DNA of 64,000 nucleotides from Paenibacillus wynnii (GCF_000757885.1 NZ_JQCR01000002.1:434001-498000); one strand, 5' to 3'; numbered from the stretch's first letter, positions 37,651-47,757 are shown. Numbers and translations are program-made. Notes: generated from the sequence alone by a model not told the origin.

Positions 37651-40107
37651 TTATTTCTGTTCTAAGACACCGTCCGGAATATGGATAGATTTAAGAGTAT
37701 GGATCTGCAGCGAATCTAATACAACTTGCCCGGATTGCGTGCTTACTTCAACTTTTTCAATTGGAGCATCAGGAAAAATTTGATCGGTCAGTGCAACCAG
37801 GCCATTGTTGGCATACACTTCAACCGCATTGCGGTCTAGCCATATCTGCAGCTTGATCTTTCCATTCTTTGCAACCATTTTGGCACCGTGCTTACATGCG
37901 AACGAAGGGTGGAAATCAGTCACACCCGATTTCGATCGGTCAATGAATAGCCATTGCTGAACAGGGTCATATCCGATAACAATCTCACTCAGCCCCGAGG
38001 ATTTCAGCCCAATATGAACCTCTTCACCGGACCGGATATCGATATCTGCTTCGATTTCCAGCAGATCTTCGTTCATCTTCTTTATAAAGGGGGTCTCAGG
38101 TGTAACTGTGACTTCCTTCCAGTTAACTGATCCTTTGCGCAGCTGTTGTATTTCACGGACAGGCATTTGGGTCAGCACTACACTTTCGTCTTCGCTGGTC
38201 AGTGACAAGACGCGGGGCAGTGTCATGGCACCTCTCCAGGAACCGGTAGGCGTCTCGTTGGCATACTTCCAGTTACTCATCCACCCGATTATCACGCGCC
38301 GTCCATCCTGTTCAGGAATATCCGACCAGGTAACTCCCGCATAGTTGTCCCTGCCATAATCCTGCCATAGGATATGGTCAGCTGGATTATCATTAATGAA
38401 CGTATTTCCATCGAATTCACCAATAAAATATTGTGTACGCGATCCTTCCGGGCAGTCCGGATGATCCCCGATACTTATGATAAGTACCCATTTGGAGTTT
38501 CCGGTGTCATCAACCGGCAGTTCAAACAGATCGGGGCACTCCCAAACGCCTTCGTGTGAGCCTTCTCCTTTGCCGAATTCTCCAGTCAGCGACCATTCAC
38601 GCAAATTTGTAGAAGCATAAAACCTGGCGTGATCTCCCGCAACAATAACCATAACCCACCGCTCGCTTTGCGGATGCCAGAACACCTTTGGGTCCCGGAA
38701 GTCTATCAGATCATCCTCGGCGAGTACAGGATTCCCGTCATACTTATGCCAGATTTGACCTTTATCGCTGCTGTAAGCCAAGCTCTGCCGCTGACGCGGT
38801 TGTCTCGTCTCCGGATGAATATCCGCATGCGTAAAGATCGCGATGAGTCCATGGGAATCTTCAAATAATCCGCTGCTATTATTCCAATCAACTACACAGC
38901 AGCCGGAGAATATAGCCCCATGCTCATCCGGAAATAAAGCAATAGGCGCGTGCTCCCAGTGAACAAGGTCCTGACTTACAGCATGACCCCAGTGCATGGG
39001 TGCCCATTTACTACCAAAAGGATGGTGTTGATAGAAAAGATGATAGCTCCCCTCATAGTAGACTAATCCGTTCGGATCATTCGCCCAATTGGAGGGAGGT
39101 GAAAAGTGAAGCCCCGGTCTGAAACGATCGGCATTAAACTGTTTATTGCTCTCGAACTCTATCATCTGGTTAATCTCATCTGTCGTCGGCATAGACCCAA
39201 GAGCCCCTTTCCGTGTTGTTACTAACGCTGCACCGGCATTGGCAAAGGTCAGCATGCTGCTCATTTGCTGGCTAGTTAGATCGTGCAAAGAACTTTCGTT
39301 TTCCAGTACCTTATGTAACAGGCAGCCCAGAAAAGCATCGCCGGCACCTGTCGTATCGATGGCCTTGACCTTAAACCCCGGCACATAACCATCCTGACCT
39401 GCTACACGGTAATAGCAGCCTTTTTCCGCTAAAGTCACGACAATTAACGCGATTTCAAATTGTTGCTGGAGCTCAAGCGAGCCCTTTTCAACGTCGCTCG
39501 TACCTGTTATAAAAGAAAGTTCTTCTTCCGAAACTTTCAGAATATCGGCGTAATTCATGCACCAATAAATATTTTGCCTGGCTTCCTCTTTACTCTCCCA
39601 TAACGCAAATCGGATATTCGGGTCAAACGAGAGCAACACCCCTGCTTCCTTGGCTTTTAGAACTGCCGTCCTTGTTGCGGTACGGGCCGGTTCATGGGTC
39701 ATGGACAATGAACCAAAATGCAGAGCCTTGCAGGTTTCAATCCGACCCAGCGGAACATCCTTCGAGTGCAGGAAGGTATCTGCTCCCGGCTTTCGGAAGA
39801 AACTGAACGATCTGTCTCCCTGGTCATCCAGATGGACAAAAGCCAGCGTTGTATTCGCTTCATTTGTGAAAGATACATCAGATACATCAACACCGCTGCT
39901 TAGCAGTGTTCGGTGCAGTAAAGAACCGAATTGATCCTCCCCGACCTTGCTGATCATTGCTGTTCTGGATCCTAATCGGGATAGCGCAGCGGCTACGTTA
40001 GCAGGAGCTCCTCCCGGATTGCATTCAAACTGCTCGTTCCCCCCTGCTGAACGCCCTGCCGGAGTAAAGTCTATCAATACTTCTCCTATGGCGATAACAT
40101 CAAGCAC
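37651..40107 (-). CDS. Fructokinase - GH32 (sucrase/fructanase) fusion protein
   Basis: An 818-residue protein. Residues 1-315 are a complete PfkB-family fructokinase, with the substrate-side GGAPANVA motif and the catalytic DTTGAGD (about 250-256). Residues about 325-818 are a complete GH32 enzyme with canonical WANDPNG (nucleophile Asp near 344), FRDPKVF and WECPDLF. Normally these are two genes, such as scrK and scrB. The reading frame is continuous with no stop at the join. It would split sucrose, sucrose-6-phosphate or fructo-oligosaccharides and phosphorylate the freed fructose. It follows the binding-protein gene by 28 bases. No signal peptide, so it is cytoplasmic. Confidence 0.93.
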   Translation of the reverse strand: MLDVIAIGEVLIDFTPAGRSAGGNEQFECNPGGAPANVAAALSRLGSRTAMISKVGEDQFGSLLHRTLLSSGVDVSDVSFTNEANTTLAFVHLDDQGDRSFSFFRKPGADTFLHSKDVPLGRIETCKALHFGSLSMTHEPARTATRTAVLKAKEAGVLLSFDPNIRFALWESKEEARQNIYWCMNYADILKVSEEELSFITGTSDVEKGSLELQQQFEIALIVVTLAEKGCYYRVAGQDGYVPGFKVKAIDTTGAGDAFLGCLLHKVLENESSLHDLTSQQMSSMLTFANAGAALVTTRKGALGSMPTTDEINQMIEFESNKQFNADRFRPGLHFSPPSNWANDPNGLVYYEGSYHLFYQHHPFGSKWAPMHWGHAVSQDLVHWEHAPIALFPDEHGAIFSGCCVVDWNNSSGLFEDSHGLIAIFTHADIHPETRQPRQRQSLAYSSDKGQIWHKYDGNPVLAEDDLIDFRDPKVFWHPQSERWVMVIVAGDHARFYASTNLREWSLTGEFGKGEGSHEGVWECPDLFELPVDDTGNSKWVLIISIGDHPDCPEGSRTQYFIGEFDGNTFINDNPADHILWQDYGRDNYAGVTWSDIPEQDGRRVIIGWMSNWKYANETPTGSWRGAMTLPRVLSLTSEDESVVLTQMPVREIQQLRKGSVNWKEVTVTPETPFIKKMNEDLLEIEADIDIRSGEEVHIGLKSSGLSEIVIGYDPVQQWLFIDRSKSGVTDFHPSFACKHGAKMVAKNGKIKLQIWLDRNAVEVYANNGLVALTDQIFPDAPIEKVEVSTQSGQVVLDSLQIHTLKSIHIPDGVLEQK

Positions 40108-40135
40108 AGTTTCTCCCCACCTATCATCTATTTAT

Positions 40136-41779
40136 TTATTTTTTCAAATTTGCGTTATAGCGATCCAGACCTGTTTGATAAATTTCCAGTAATTCGTTTA
40201 AACCCATCTTGTCGAGTGCCTTCAGATAGCTGTCCCAGCCTTCATCTGCATTGCCATCCACAATAAATCCAGCTCTTTGGGTATTTACATACTTAATCAG
40301 TTCAGGCTCAATTTTGTTAATTTTGTCTAATTCCTCCTGCTCAAAGAAGATGCTCGGATAGTTTTCCTTTTCCATATAAGGATCGTAATATTGCTTCAGA
40401 TCTTTGGAGCGCTGCTGAGCCCGCGGTTCCATATCTACAATTTTTCCGAAATCATCGAAAGCAATGACACCAGGTGCGCCCGATCCCGGAGCAACCTTTT
40501 GACGGAATTCACCTGCAGAGACTCCATTAGGAAGCGGCAGATTTACCAGTTTTCCGTTTTCGTCTTTCTTATACACGATATCAAGCGGACCCCAGTGGAT
40601 TTGAGCAGCCATGTTAGTTTCATACTGTTGGTCGATCCAACGCATGGTGACTTCCGGATTACTGTTGGCTTTGGTAATTACAAAAGATCCGCGTCCTGGA
40701 CCACCGCCATTGGCACGTCCAATCGTTTGATCCCCATCCGGTCCTTTAAGCGGAGATAGCAGAACATAATCCTTGGCGCGCTCGGTTCCGACAACTTCTT
40801 CGACTTCCCACCAGACGTAAGATCCCAGCGTCTCATCGGTTGTTTTACCCTTAGCCAGATATTGTGCTGCTTCCTGGGTGAAGGATTCTGGATCAATCAG
40901 ACCCTTCTTATACCATTTTTCATGGAAATAATTCAGAGCTTCTTTATATTCAGGCTGAGTTGCGGTAAAAATAACTTTCCCGTCGCGGACGACCCGGTGC
41001 TCCAGATTATCCGGAAGGCCAAAAGCCCCGAATAGTCCGGCAATGTCCATACACCACTGCATATGCATGAAACTTAGTGGAATCTCATCCTGCTTCCCAT
41101 TGCCGTTCGGGTCCTGTGTTTTAAAGGCAACCAGGGCTTCAGTGTATTCATCCAGTGTTTGTGGTACCTTCAGCCCTAGCTTATCAAGCCAGCTTTTATT
41201 GATGACGTGAAAGAAGGGGTTGGTTCCCAAGTTATTCTCTTCAAAGGATGGCAGCCCATAGATGTGTCCATCCGGTGCTGTAATCGAGGATTTGATATCA
41301 GGCCGGCGGTCGAGAAGCGCTTTCAGGTTAGGCGCATACTGTTCAATTAAATCCTCCAGCGGAATAATGGTTCCATCTTTACCGTAATTGATTAACTCGA
41401 AATCAGTGAATCCGGCTGAATAAAAGGCATCCGGCAAATCACCGCTCGCGATCAGTAAGTTTTTCTTTTCTGTATAATCAGTGTCAGGAATGTTCTCCCA
41501 GTTAATTTTTACGTTGGTATCCTTTTCCAGACGTTTGAAAATTTCCATTTCCGAGAACTCCGGTGCCAATGAAGTTTTCGGGGATACCATTCTTAATGAA
41601 ACTGCCTTGTTAACAATCGGAAGTCCGGTTTGATTGAAATTGGCTTCCTGATTTTTATTACCAGACTGATTCTGATTGCCAGCCTGATTATTAGCCCCAT
41701 TACCATTTCCCTAACATCCGCTTACCGCAAACGCACCAGCCAACACTACAATTCCTGCACCTTTGAATAAAGATTTCAT
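40136..41779 (-). pseudogene. Sugar-binding lipoprotein interrupted by TAG after the lipobox cysteine
   Basis: From ATG 41779, which has GGGGAGG upstream, the protein begins MKSLFKGAGIVVLAGAFAVS with GC completing a lipobox, and the next codon (41711-41713) is TAG. The same frame then runs open for 524 codons as an LplA-type solute-binding protein (FDDFGKIVDMEPRAQQRS and similar) to 40136. Everything needed for a functional protein is there except that one codon. Without readthrough only a 22-residue signal peptide is made. An internal ATG at 41590 has no ribosome site and would give a protein without export signal. This gene would be the receptor for the fructan importer. Confidence 0.88.
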
Positions 41780-41885
41780 TCTACATAACCTCCCCTTATT
41801 TTGTTCCACAAGCTCAAATCATATATTGCTTATCCTGAGTCTTCATCTGATCCTGTACATCCCCCCTTTCAAAATCCAATCCATC

Positions 41886-42782
41886 TCATCCCTTGATCGA
41901 ACCGATCATTACACCTTTAACAAAGTACTTCTGCAGGAAAGGATACAAGATGAGCAACGGCAGACTGGATACCATAATGACACCGTATTTGATTAGTTCT
42001 GTAACGCGCATCTTGGCTGCATAGGATTCCACATCGATCATCATGCCGGAGTTGACCTGATTCTGGATAAGGATGTTGCGAAGCACCAATTGTAGTGGAT
42101 ACTTGTTCTCATCGTTCAGATAGATCAAAGCGTCGAAGAAACCGTTCCAGAAGCCGACTACATGATACAGCACCATTACCGCCAGGATGGACTTGGATAA
42201 AGGCAGGACGATGCTCCAGAAGAACCTCGTATTGGAACATCCGTCAATCGAAGCCGCTTCCCACATCTCATCCGGGATGGACGACTGAAAAAAGGTTCTT
42301 ACAATGATGACGTTGAATACACCGCCTGCCCCTGGAATGACAAGAGCCCACATCGTATTCAGCATGTGAAGATCCTTGATCAGCAGATAGGTTGGAATCA
42401 GCCCTCCGCTAAAAAACATAGTGACCAGCAGAAACCACATGATCACAGACTTTCCGGCCAGATCTCTGCGGGCTAACGGGTAGGCGGCAAACACAGTCAC
42501 GGCTACTCCGATTAATGTACCGAGAGTCGCATATGTAATCGAATTGGCATACCCGATCCATATGGAGGAATCATTGAATATCCGCTCGTAACCATCCAGT
42601 GTGAAGCCTTTCGGAAACAACCAGACCTCACCAGAGTAGATATAATTGGGATCACTAAATGAGGCAATTAGTACAAAGTACAATGGAAATAATACGAGCA
42701 GCATAATTTTGGTCAGCAGAACGTAGTTGATGACGTCAAACCATACATCCCCTCTGCTTTTTCTTTTCAATAATTGATTCAA
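41886..42782 (-). CDS. Sugar ABC transporter permease, LplC type (fructan locus)
   Basis: A 298-residue membrane protein with the EAA loop EMWEAASIDGCSNTRFFWSI and the usual end VKGVMIGSIKG. It starts 13 bases after the stop of the other permease, with GGGGGAA before the ATG. Together they form the channel for the fructo-oligosaccharide importer. Confidence 0.92.
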   Translation of the reverse strand: MNQLLKRKSRGDVWFDVINYVLLTKIMLLVLFPLYFVLIASFSDPNYIYSGEVWLFPKGFTLDGYERIFNDSSIWIGYANSITYATLGTLIGVAVTVFAAYPLARRDLAGKSVIMWFLLVTMFFSGGLIPTYLLIKDLHMLNTMWALVIPGAGGVFNVIIVRTFFQSSIPDEMWEAASIDGCSNTRFFWSIVLPLSKSILAVMVLYHVVGFWNGFFDALIYLNDENKYPLQLVLRNILIQNQVNSGMMIDVESYAAKMRVTELIKYGVIMVSSLPLLILYPFLQKYFVKGVMIGSIKG

Positions 42783-42795
42783 GATGAATTCCCCC

Positions 42796-43764
42796 TTACC
42801 ACAGACTGGTTTCTGTCAGCTTTTTGGCGATACGGTTAACAGTGAAAATCAGAATAATATTGATCAGTGAGTTAAACAGGCCAACTGCCGTTGAAAAGCT
42901 GTATTGCGCTTTCTGAATCCCCATTTCATATACATAGGTAGGGATAATATTGGAGGTGGCATAGTTTAAATCACTCTGCATAAGGAATGCTTTTTCAAAG
43001 CCTATGCTCATAATGTTGCCGAGTGCGAGAATCAGCAGGATAACGATTGTCGGCAAAATACTTGGGATATCAACATTGAGTATCCGTTTCCATTTATTTG
43101 CTCCATCCATAGTCGCAGCTTCATGAAGTTCGGGATTGACCCCAGCAAGAGCAGCCAGGTATATTATCGTGGCGAAGCCTGTCTCCTGCCATATCCCGGA
43201 TAATATATACAAAGGACGGAACCAGCCTGCATCGGCCATAAACAGAACGGGATTTCCTCCGAGCCAGGTAATTAGGTGATTCACAATTCCACTGTTTGGA
43301 GACAGAAAAACATTAAGCATTCCGACCAGTACTACGGTAGATATAAAGTGCGGTGCATAAATTACTGTCTGCAAAAATTTCTTATATGACTTGCCTAGCA
43401 TCTGATTTAGCATAATAGCAATGATAATGGGAGCCGGGAAACCAAACAGCAACGAAAGTAAACTGAGTGAGAGCGTGTTCTTCATGATTGTCCAGAAGTT
43501 ATAGGAATTGAAAAAGTCTATAAAGTGCTTAAATCCTACCCACTCACTTCCCCAGATACCCTGACTTGGTAAGAAATCCTTAAAAGCAATCTGCACCCCA
43601 TACATCGGGTAATACTTAAATACGAGATACAGAATAATGATCGGCAGTAAAAACAGGTACAGTTCGTAGTCACGTTTGACCCGGCCCCATCTTTTCCGTT
43701 TTGGTTTGATCAGGGAAAGATCCACCTCGCTGGGTATTGAATTCACGTTTATTCTCCCTTTCAT
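42796..43764 (-). CDS. Sugar ABC transporter permease, LplB type (fructan locus)
   Basis: A 322-residue membrane protein with a basic cytoplasmic N-terminus (KPKRKRWGRVKRD), six predicted segments and the EAA loop ELHEAATMDGANKWKRILNV. First gene of the fructan operon. AAAGGGAG lies before the ATG. Two GAAACGTTTC operators lie 20 and 140 bases upstream, so the LacI protein encoded just beyond should control the entire operon from here. Confidence 0.92.
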   Translation of the reverse strand: MKGRINVNSIPSEVDLSLIKPKRKRWGRVKRDYELYLFLLPIIILYLVFKYYPMYGVQIAFKDFLPSQGIWGSEWVGFKHFIDFFNSYNFWTIMKNTLSLSLLSLLFGFPAPIIIAIMLNQMLGKSYKKFLQTVIYAPHFISTVVLVGMLNVFLSPNSGIVNHLITWLGGNPVLFMADAGWFRPLYILSGIWQETGFATIIYLAALAGVNPELHEAATMDGANKWKRILNVDIPSILPTIVILLILALGNIMSIGFEKAFLMQSDLNYATSNIIPTYVYEMGIQKAQYSFSTAVGLFNSLINIILIFTVNRIAKKLTETSLW

Positions 43765-43781
43765 GTTAAAGATTTTCGTTT

Positions 43782-43915
43782 TTGAAACGTTTCCAATTTT
43801 AGTTTAGAAAAACCTCAGTCGGTAGATCTATACCAAGAATCAACCGGAAAGCCTGATGATTTTAAGATCTTTTTTAAGAACTGGACGTTCCTGAGCATTA
43901 TTGAAACGTTTCCAA
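43782..43915 (-). promoter_or_regulatory. Pair of LacI-family operators before the fructan operon
   Basis: TTGAAACGTTTCCAA occurs identically at 43782-43796 and 43901-43915. The core GAAACGTTTC is a perfect palindrome with the central CG expected for a LacI-family repressor. The centres are 119 bases apart, which allows looping. The first is only about 18 bases before the permease ATG. Confidence 0.8.
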
Positions 43916-43986
43916 TTCAGGAAGAAAAACAACAGTTTGTAGAGTACTTACACAGGATGCGCTGATGTTTTTCGATCCAAATGAAA

Positions 43987-44955
43987 TCATGTAGTTTCAC
44001 CTTGTTTGAATATAACAGGGATACGATACACTTGTTTATCTAAAGGTATGCCTTTGATCTTGTTATAGAGCAGTCTGATTGTCATGCGTGCCATCTCTTC
44101 CACCGGCTGCCTGATCGTTGATAGGATAGGATGAAAATAAGAATTATCCTGAATGCCGTCATAACCTACGACCTTCACATCTTCTGGAATACGAATGCCC
44201 TGCTTGCGTGCTTTGTCTATATAGTTGGCAGCCAACATATCGGTAATGGCAAAAATGCCATCAACATCGCCATGCTCGCTAAGGAACTCGTTAATATAGG
44301 CTTTGTCATCCACAATGGGATCCGGCTTCTCGTAGATTACATAGTCGATTCCCAAAGCTTCCGCTTCATGAATGAATCCTAGTCTCCGGTTCATGGTTTC
44401 ACTAAATACAGAAGTGACGCTTCCCATAAAAGCCGGTCTCTTGGCTCCCGCTTTCACAAGCTCCCTTAAAGCAAGACGTCCTCCCTCATAATTATCTGAG
44501 GTCACACAGGTAATCTTCTTGTTAAAGTGTCTGTCGATACTCACAATCGGAATGTCGTTGCTTACATTATTCTCGATATCATTGTAAGTTATGCCAACAA
44601 TACCCGCCACTTGGTTCTGCCGGAGCATATCCAAATAATACAGTTCCTTTTCGGGCTTGCCTCCGCTGTTACATAGCATCAGCTTATAGCCTTCCCGGTC
44701 CAATTCATCCTCAATGTAATAAGCCAATTCAGAAAAGAATGGATTCCAGATGCTAGGAAGTAGCAGAGCTACCATCTTGGATTTCTGCATCTTAAAATTT
44801 CGGGCCACTTCATTGGGGAAATAATTCAGTTCTTGTATGGCTTCCTCTACTTTTTTGCGGGTCTTGGGTTTTACAGCGCCAGAGTTATTAATGACTCTGG
44901 ATACGGTTCCTACAGCAACACCGGCTACGATAGCTACATCTTTAATACTTGTCAT
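43987..44955 (-). CDS. LacI-family repressor of the fructan operon
   Basis: A 322-residue regulator with the LacI helix-turn-helix and hinge at residues 1-60 (TSIKDVAIVAGVAVGTVSRV, hinge NEVARNFKM) and a periplasmic-binding-protein-like sensor domain to residue 322. GGGGGTG precedes the ATG. It lies directly upstream of the permeases in the same direction. Identical GAAACGTTTC palindromes occur before it and before the operon, so it should repress both. The inducer is probably fructose, sucrose or a fructo-oligosaccharide, which is inference from the regulated genes. Confidence 0.92.
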   Translation of the reverse strand: MTSIKDVAIVAGVAVGTVSRVINNSGAVKPKTRKKVEEAIQELNYFPNEVARNFKMQKSKMVALLLPSIWNPFFSELAYYIEDELDREGYKLMLCNSGGKPEKELYYLDMLRQNQVAGIVGITYNDIENNVSNDIPIVSIDRHFNKKITCVTSDNYEGGRLALRELVKAGAKRPAFMGSVTSVFSETMNRRLGFIHEAEALGIDYVIYEKPDPIVDDKAYINEFLSEHGDVDGIFAITDMLAANYIDKARKQGIRIPEDVKVVGYDGIQDNSYFHPILSTIRQPVEEMARMTIRLLYNKIKGIPLDKQVYRIPVIFKQGETT

Positions 44956-44998
44956 TTAACACCCCCGAACTCTCTATGGAATTTATAATAGCACCAAA

Positions 44999-45036
44999 TT
45001 GGAAACGTTTCAATATCTTTTTTGGAAACGTTTCAA
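44999..45036 (-). promoter_or_regulatory. Pair of LacI-family operators before the repressor gene
   Basis: TTGGAAACGTTTCAA occurs at 44999-45013 and again at 45022-45036. The centres are 23 bases apart, about two helical turns, and so on the same face of the DNA. The core is the same palindrome as at 43782 and 43901, which points to autoregulation. Confidence 0.8.
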
Positions 45037-45154
45037 ATTCACTAAAATGTCTTTACTTAAGAATGATATCGATACGCTTACTCATGCCCCTTGGGTGCAA
45101 GTAACGGGCAAGAACTAAGGAAAACAGATGAACAACCTACAGTGGAGACATAGT

Positions 45155-45192
45155 AAAAACAAAAAGCGGCTCATCCGCAGACAAGTCGCTTT
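45155..45192 (-). terminator. Terminator downstream of the sulfatase operon
   Basis: On the minus strand AAAGCGACT pairs with AGCCGCTTT (one G-U pair), followed by TTTGTTTTT. It ends transcripts coming from the sulfatase gene before the LacI control region. Confidence 0.7.
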
Positions 45193-45242
45193 ATTAACTC
45201 TAGATTATTAACGGGTACTAGTTTGAAGTAATTATTTCCCTC

Positions 45243-45308
45243 CTACCGCTTCACCTTATAAAACTCATGATACAACTTCCCCTTTTTGGCGCGGTAGCTT
45301 TCAATGGC
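45243..45308 (-). pseudogene. sigK: sigK fragment B (region 2 scrap joined to the C-terminus)
   Basis: The minus strand reads AIESYRAKKGKLYHEFYKVKR and then TAG. AIESYR is from region 2 of sigma-K (seen also in fragment C), and KLYHEFYKVKR is its last residues (seen also in the 58657 gene), so more than half of the gene has been deleted between them. No start codon remains. Confidence 0.7.
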
Positions 45309-45377
45309 AATTCTTCTACAAATGATATTGCAATGAATTGGCGATATCAACAAAAGATTTGTGGGTGTTACGCTGTT

Positions 45378-46784
45378 TCATTCGTCATATATAATATGAA
45401 TGGAGGAGTTTGCATACTCCTTTGCATGGTAGGGTCCTCCTTCTTTTAATACCGTCCATAATGGATCGATATCACAGTCCATGGAGCCCATCATACTATC
45501 ATGCCATTCGTTCAACAGATACACAGCTTCCTTACAAATCTCTTTACATTCTTCGGCGAGATTATGTTGTTCATAAGGGTCATGCTTCAAATCAAACAAC
45601 ATCTCTTTCGGAAATCCATGATAGCCATCGTGATAGGTTCGGATATACAGCCATTCCCTGAAGCGGACACTGCGTTGGCACACATGAGCGCATTGTGAAA
45701 TTACAAGATACTCCCGGCCGGACGAGTGTTCCTCCAGAATAGCGTCGGCATAGCTTTCACCATCCCAGGATGGTGCCCCTTTAAAGTTCAGCATGCTTGC
45801 TAATGTTGGCGCAAGATCAAGGTGATAATGTAGCCCGTGATCCATGGCTCCTCTCATACCGCCAGGCCAACGAATAATCATCGGTATGCGGCAGGTTGCC
45901 TCGTCAGCCGTGCCGTGTTCAGAGTAAATCCCCAGTTCACCCAGGTTCTCTCCATGATCCGCACTGATAATGATGGCCGTGTCTTCCATGACGCCAAGTT
46001 GTTCCAGCTTAGAGAAAACTCGCCCAAGGTGCTCGTCCAGATAGTGGACCGCAGCATCGTAGTTGTCAATAATAACTCTCAGGTCATCATGTTTCTCTAT
46101 AGGTCGATTATGCCTGATGTGCCCATTGTATTGCGATTTAGCAAGCGCATTCATGTCTTCAATACTGTGTTGTCCCTTCTTATTCCGGTGAAGCTCAAAG
46201 ACTTCTTCAGTTAGCCACTCCGGCAAGGGTTCGTTGCCGAACGGATTACCGTAGCTATCGGGTGTACGATAAGGTGTATGCGGATCCCAAAAATTCAGGT
46301 GCAGGAACCAATTCTCGGCCTTCCCGTTATCCTCAAGCCATTTAAGCGCCACAGGAAGCACCTGCTCTGCGGTCTCATGCCCTCTTCCACCAACATTGAA
46401 CACCTCCTGAAAACCGGCGTTAAATGTCCAGGCGGAATGCCGTTCGGAGAACGTGCTGATCGATGCGGTTTTCATGGCAGCCTGCCTTAGTATTGCTGGA
46501 AGGCTCTCCATGCCAAGGCGGTCATTGAATTCCCGGTTGACCCCATCTCTGCGCATGTCGGCAGTGGTGCCGCCATGTCCTACGACCCCGTTGTGAATGC
46601 CGAATCTTCCCGACATTAATGCGGAACGGGACGGCAAACATGGAGCATCTGAACAATAGTAGTTGGTAAAGGTGACTCCTTCTTTGGCGATTGAATCGAT
46701 ATTCGGGGATGTATTCCGGTGATAGCCATAGCATCCCAGATGATCCGGGCGAAGTGAATCCAAATCCAAATATAATATTCTCAT
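45378..46784 (-). CDS. Cys-type sulfatase
   Basis: A 468-residue type I sulfatase. The N-terminal metal site (LYLDLDSLRPDHLGCYGYHR) is followed by the signature CLPSR, with Cys49 to be oxidised to formylglycine, then ALMSGR. The second conserved block (IISADHGENLGELGIYSEHG) carries further metal ligands. There is no signal peptide, so it acts in the cytoplasm on imported sulfated sugars. It is the last gene of a three-gene operon with an AraC regulator and its maturase (47758), which supplies the radical-SAM route to formylglycine. Confidence 0.92.
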   Translation of the reverse strand: MRILYLDLDSLRPDHLGCYGYHRNTSPNIDSIAKEGVTFTNYYCSDAPCLPSRSALMSGRFGIHNGVVGHGGTTADMRRDGVNREFNDRLGMESLPAILRQAAMKTASISTFSERHSAWTFNAGFQEVFNVGGRGHETAEQVLPVALKWLEDNGKAENWFLHLNFWDPHTPYRTPDSYGNPFGNEPLPEWLTEEVFELHRNKKGQHSIEDMNALAKSQYNGHIRHNRPIEKHDDLRVIIDNYDAAVHYLDEHLGRVFSKLEQLGVMEDTAIIISADHGENLGELGIYSEHGTADEATCRIPMIIRWPGGMRGAMDHGLHYHLDLAPTLASMLNFKGAPSWDGESYADAILEEHSSGREYLVISQCAHVCQRSVRFREWLYIRTYHDGYHGFPKEMLFDLKHDPYEQHNLAEECKEICKEAVYLLNEWHDSMMGSMDCDIDPLWTVLKEGGPYHAKEYANSSIHIIYDE

Positions 46785-46884
46785 GAGTTGTCCCTGCCTT
46801 TCCTTAATGAACGAAATGGTTACTGCGGGCAGTCAGAATGATTCTGCTCATGCTATTAAGAATAATTGAATAGGGAAGCTTCAG

Positions 46885-47721
46885 CTATGTAGAAGAGGTG
46901 TTTGTTTTTGTAATTTTGATACTTTTCCGGTACTCAGCCGGTCCCTTGCCATATACACTATGGAATCCCCTGCTGAAGTGGGATGCGTCATAATAACCAC
47001 ATTTTTGAGAGATATGCTCCACTGTATAATCCGTACTTTCCAGCATTTGTTTGGCATGCTGCAACCGCAACTTTCGCAGCATTTGCATCGGTGTCAGTTT
47101 ATATATTTTCTGGAATGCCCTGCTAAAGTAGACTGGATTCATATGATAGAGTTTGGCAAGCTCCTCACGTGTAATCTCTTGTTCAAGTCGGTCCTCCATA
47201 TATTGCAGTGCTTCATTAAAACGGTCTGTGATGGGGGGATCATGTGAAGAACGGCGTCCACCAAGCTTTGTGCTCTCGACAATTTCGTAAAGGAGAAAAT
47301 ATACTAACGAGCCGACCTGGACGTTTCTGAAATCATCTTCTTCCTGCAGCCACAGGCTCCGCAGCTCGTCGAACTTCTTCTCATATTCGTCCCGGTCTCG
47401 GATCTGAATCACTTTACCTAAAGGGAATAACTTGAAGAAGTCAACTCCGTCTCTCACCTTGGCATTTATATTAAACAGATAATGTACGCCATCCGTTTTA
47501 GAGATGACATTGAAAGGTTCATTAGGACGGTGAATCATCACATCTCCGTCAGAAGCTATATATTCCTCTCCCTCGGAAGAAGTCGTCAATACCTCTCCTT
47601 GTCGGATATAAGAAATGGTGTAACAAGGCTGGACGTAATCAAATAGGATTCGCGTCTTATATTGAATTTTCATTACGTCCAGTACGTTTATTTCGAACTG
47701 GCTATGAATGACAGAGGACAA
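46885..47721 (-). CDS. AraC-family regulator of the sulfatase operon
   Basis: A 278-residue regulator: cupin-type sensor half (CYTISYIRQGEVLTTSSEGE, VMIHRPNEPFNVI) and C-terminal AraC domain (ITREELAKLYHMNPVYFSRAF, HISQKCGYYDASHFSRGFHS). GGGAGGGA precedes the ATG. It lies between the maturase and the sulfatase in one operon, so it probably senses the sulfated sugar. Confidence 0.88.
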   Translation of the reverse strand: MSSVIHSQFEINVLDVMKIQYKTRILFDYVQPCYTISYIRQGEVLTTSSEGEEYIASDGDVMIHRPNEPFNVISKTDGVHYLFNINAKVRDGVDFFKLFPLGKVIQIRDRDEYEKKFDELRSLWLQEEDDFRNVQVGSLVYFLLYEIVESTKLGGRRSSHDPPITDRFNEALQYMEDRLEQEITREELAKLYHMNPVYFSRAFQKIYKLTPMQMLRKLRLQHAKQMLESTDYTVEHISQKCGYYDASHFSRGFHSVYGKGPAEYRKSIKITKTNTSST

Positions 47722-47757
47722 AGAAATCCCTCCCGGATCTAGTTTTACGATAATATT

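Noticed and set aside
41590..41592. Internal ATG of the fructan-binding protein as the true start
   Set aside because: No ribosome site, and it would discard a perfect signal peptide and lipobox that lie in frame upstream.
45267..45449. Plus-strand 60-codon frame
   Set aside because: It is opposite to the sigK fragment and the sulfatase end, with no ribosome site.
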